A stretch of DNA of 5,386 nt, from assembly GCA_964465665.1 (NCBI GenBank), contig CAYXKM010000330.1, positions 1-5,386 on the forward strand, written 5' to 3'. Shown here piece by piece: positions 4,857 through 5,386 of the stretch. Every line of letters starts with the position of its first letter. The stretch's first letter is position 1. This DNA is from JAKEGN01 sp964465665. GTDB taxonomy: Bacteria > Pseudomonadota > Gammaproteobacteria > Steroidobacterales > Woeseiaceae. Below the pieces are notes generated by a model, which saw nothing but the letters and a program-made list of their open reading frames with translations, was not told where the DNA came from and made no database searches. The translations under genes were made by a program, and so were the position numbers.

Positions 4857-5386
4857 ATGAAGACTGTACTGATCACCGGCTGCTCGTCGGGTTATGGCCT
4901 CGAAACCGCGCGCTACTTTCATGCAAAGGGCTGGAACGTGGTCGGCACCATGCGCACGCTGCGCGAGGACCTGCTGCCCCAATCGCCGAGACTTCGCGTG
5001 CTGGCGCTCGATGTGACGGAGCCGCAGAGCATCGCCGCGGCACTGGAGGCGAGCGGTCCGATCGATGTGCTGGTCAACAACGCCGGCATCGGGCTCTTCG
5101 GCGCCTTCGAAGCAACACCGATGGCGACCGTGCGCGAGGTGTTCGAGACCAACACCTTCGGCGTGCTGGCGATGACGCAAGCCATGCTGCCGCAGTTTCG
5201 CGCGCGCCGCTCCGGGGTGGTGGTAAACGTGACCTCGAGTGCGACCTTGGCACCGATGCCGCTCGTTGCGGTGTACACCGCGAGCAAGACGGCGATCGAG
5301 GGATTCACGGCATCGCTCGCGTTCGAACTCGAGGCCTTCAACGTGCGCGTCAAGCTGGTCGAACCGGGCTACGGACCCTCGACCCG
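4857..5386 (+). CDS. Classical short-chain dehydrogenase/reductase (3' end outside window)
   Basis: NAD(P)-dependent oxidoreductase of the Rossmann-fold SDR superfamily, probably acting on a hydroxyl/carbonyl substrate in the cytoplasm. ATG 4857 has a good AGGGAG at 4845-4850, 6 nt upstream. The 176 residues present start MKTVLITGCSSGYGLETARY, with the TGxxxGxG cofactor motif at 7-14. Asp52-Val-Thr is the adenine-side motif, Asn-Asn-Ala-Gly (74-77) follows, and the catalytic tetrad is Asn99, Ser127, Tyr140 and Lys144 (YTASK). EPG at 169-171 ends the visible core. The frame continues past the window end, so perhaps the last third is missing. Arg33 after the second strand suggests NADP(H) preference, as inference. 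The substrate is unknown; divergent control by the AraC-type regulator suggests induction by a small molecule. Confidence 0.95.
   Translation, partial: MKTVLITGCSSGYGLETARYFHAKGWNVVGTMRTLREDLLPQSPRLRVLALDVTEPQSIAAALEASGPIDVLVNNAGIGLFGAFEATPMATVREVFETNTFGVLAMTQAMLPQFRARRSGVVVNVTSSATLAPMPLVAVYTASKTAIEGFTASLAFELEAFNVRVKLVEPGYGPST

Noticed and set aside
4794..5180. 128-residue minus-strand frame
   Set aside because: Antisense to the SDR, His/Arg-rich shadow with no start context.
1..5386. Window length equals that of the phiX174 genome
   Set aside because: Coincidence: gene content is bacterial chromosomal, with no phage capsid or replication genes.

Overview
The window is a GC-rich chromosomal segment from a proteobacterium. 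A gammaproteobacterium near the pseudomonads or xanthomonads is my best guess. It rests on a GTAG-headed REP-like palindrome after the first gene and on the gene families present: a CusA-type RND pump, BrnTA, and a cupin/AraC regulator divergent from an SDR. The species cannot be told from this sequence.

Left part (1-1607, + strand): the 3' half of a heavy-metal RND efflux pump gene. It keeps every substrate-site residue I can place from E. coli CusA (three Met, plus Asp, Glu and Lys), so Cu(I)/Ag(I) export is the best reading. Its stop codon lies inside the GTAG head of a REP-like hairpin. A C-terminal scrap of an XRE-type antitoxin follows (about 1677-1805).

Middle part (1892-3607, all - strand): two toxin-antitoxin operons in tandem. 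Upstream in transcription order is brnT-brnA (3607 to 3055), an RNase-like toxin followed by a ribbon-helix-helix antitoxin, with overlapping genes. Downstream is an HTH-nucleotidyltransferase fusion followed by a HEPN protein (2942 to 1892), a MntA/HepT-like pair, again overlapping. It has its own near-consensus promoter and a dyad just downstream of the -10. With the XRE scrap, three unrelated TA modules sit within about 2 kb, which looks like a small island of acquired genes beside the metal-efflux gene.

Right part (3820-5386): an AraC/XylS-family regulator with an N-terminal cupin-like domain (- strand), divergent from a classical short-chain dehydrogenase/reductase (+ strand, cut by the window end). 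The gap between them holds two TGGACTT direct repeats 21 bp apart, a GGACT/AGTCC inverted repeat, and overlapping -10 hexamers for both directions. That layout fits an AraC-type regulator controlling itself and the SDR.

The most novel-looking item is the HTH-NTase/HEPN operon. Its antitoxin candidate carries its own DNA-binding domain, and the HEPN protein has Tyr where the usual RX4-6H motif has His. No RNA genes, CRISPR arrays, transposases or integrases were seen.
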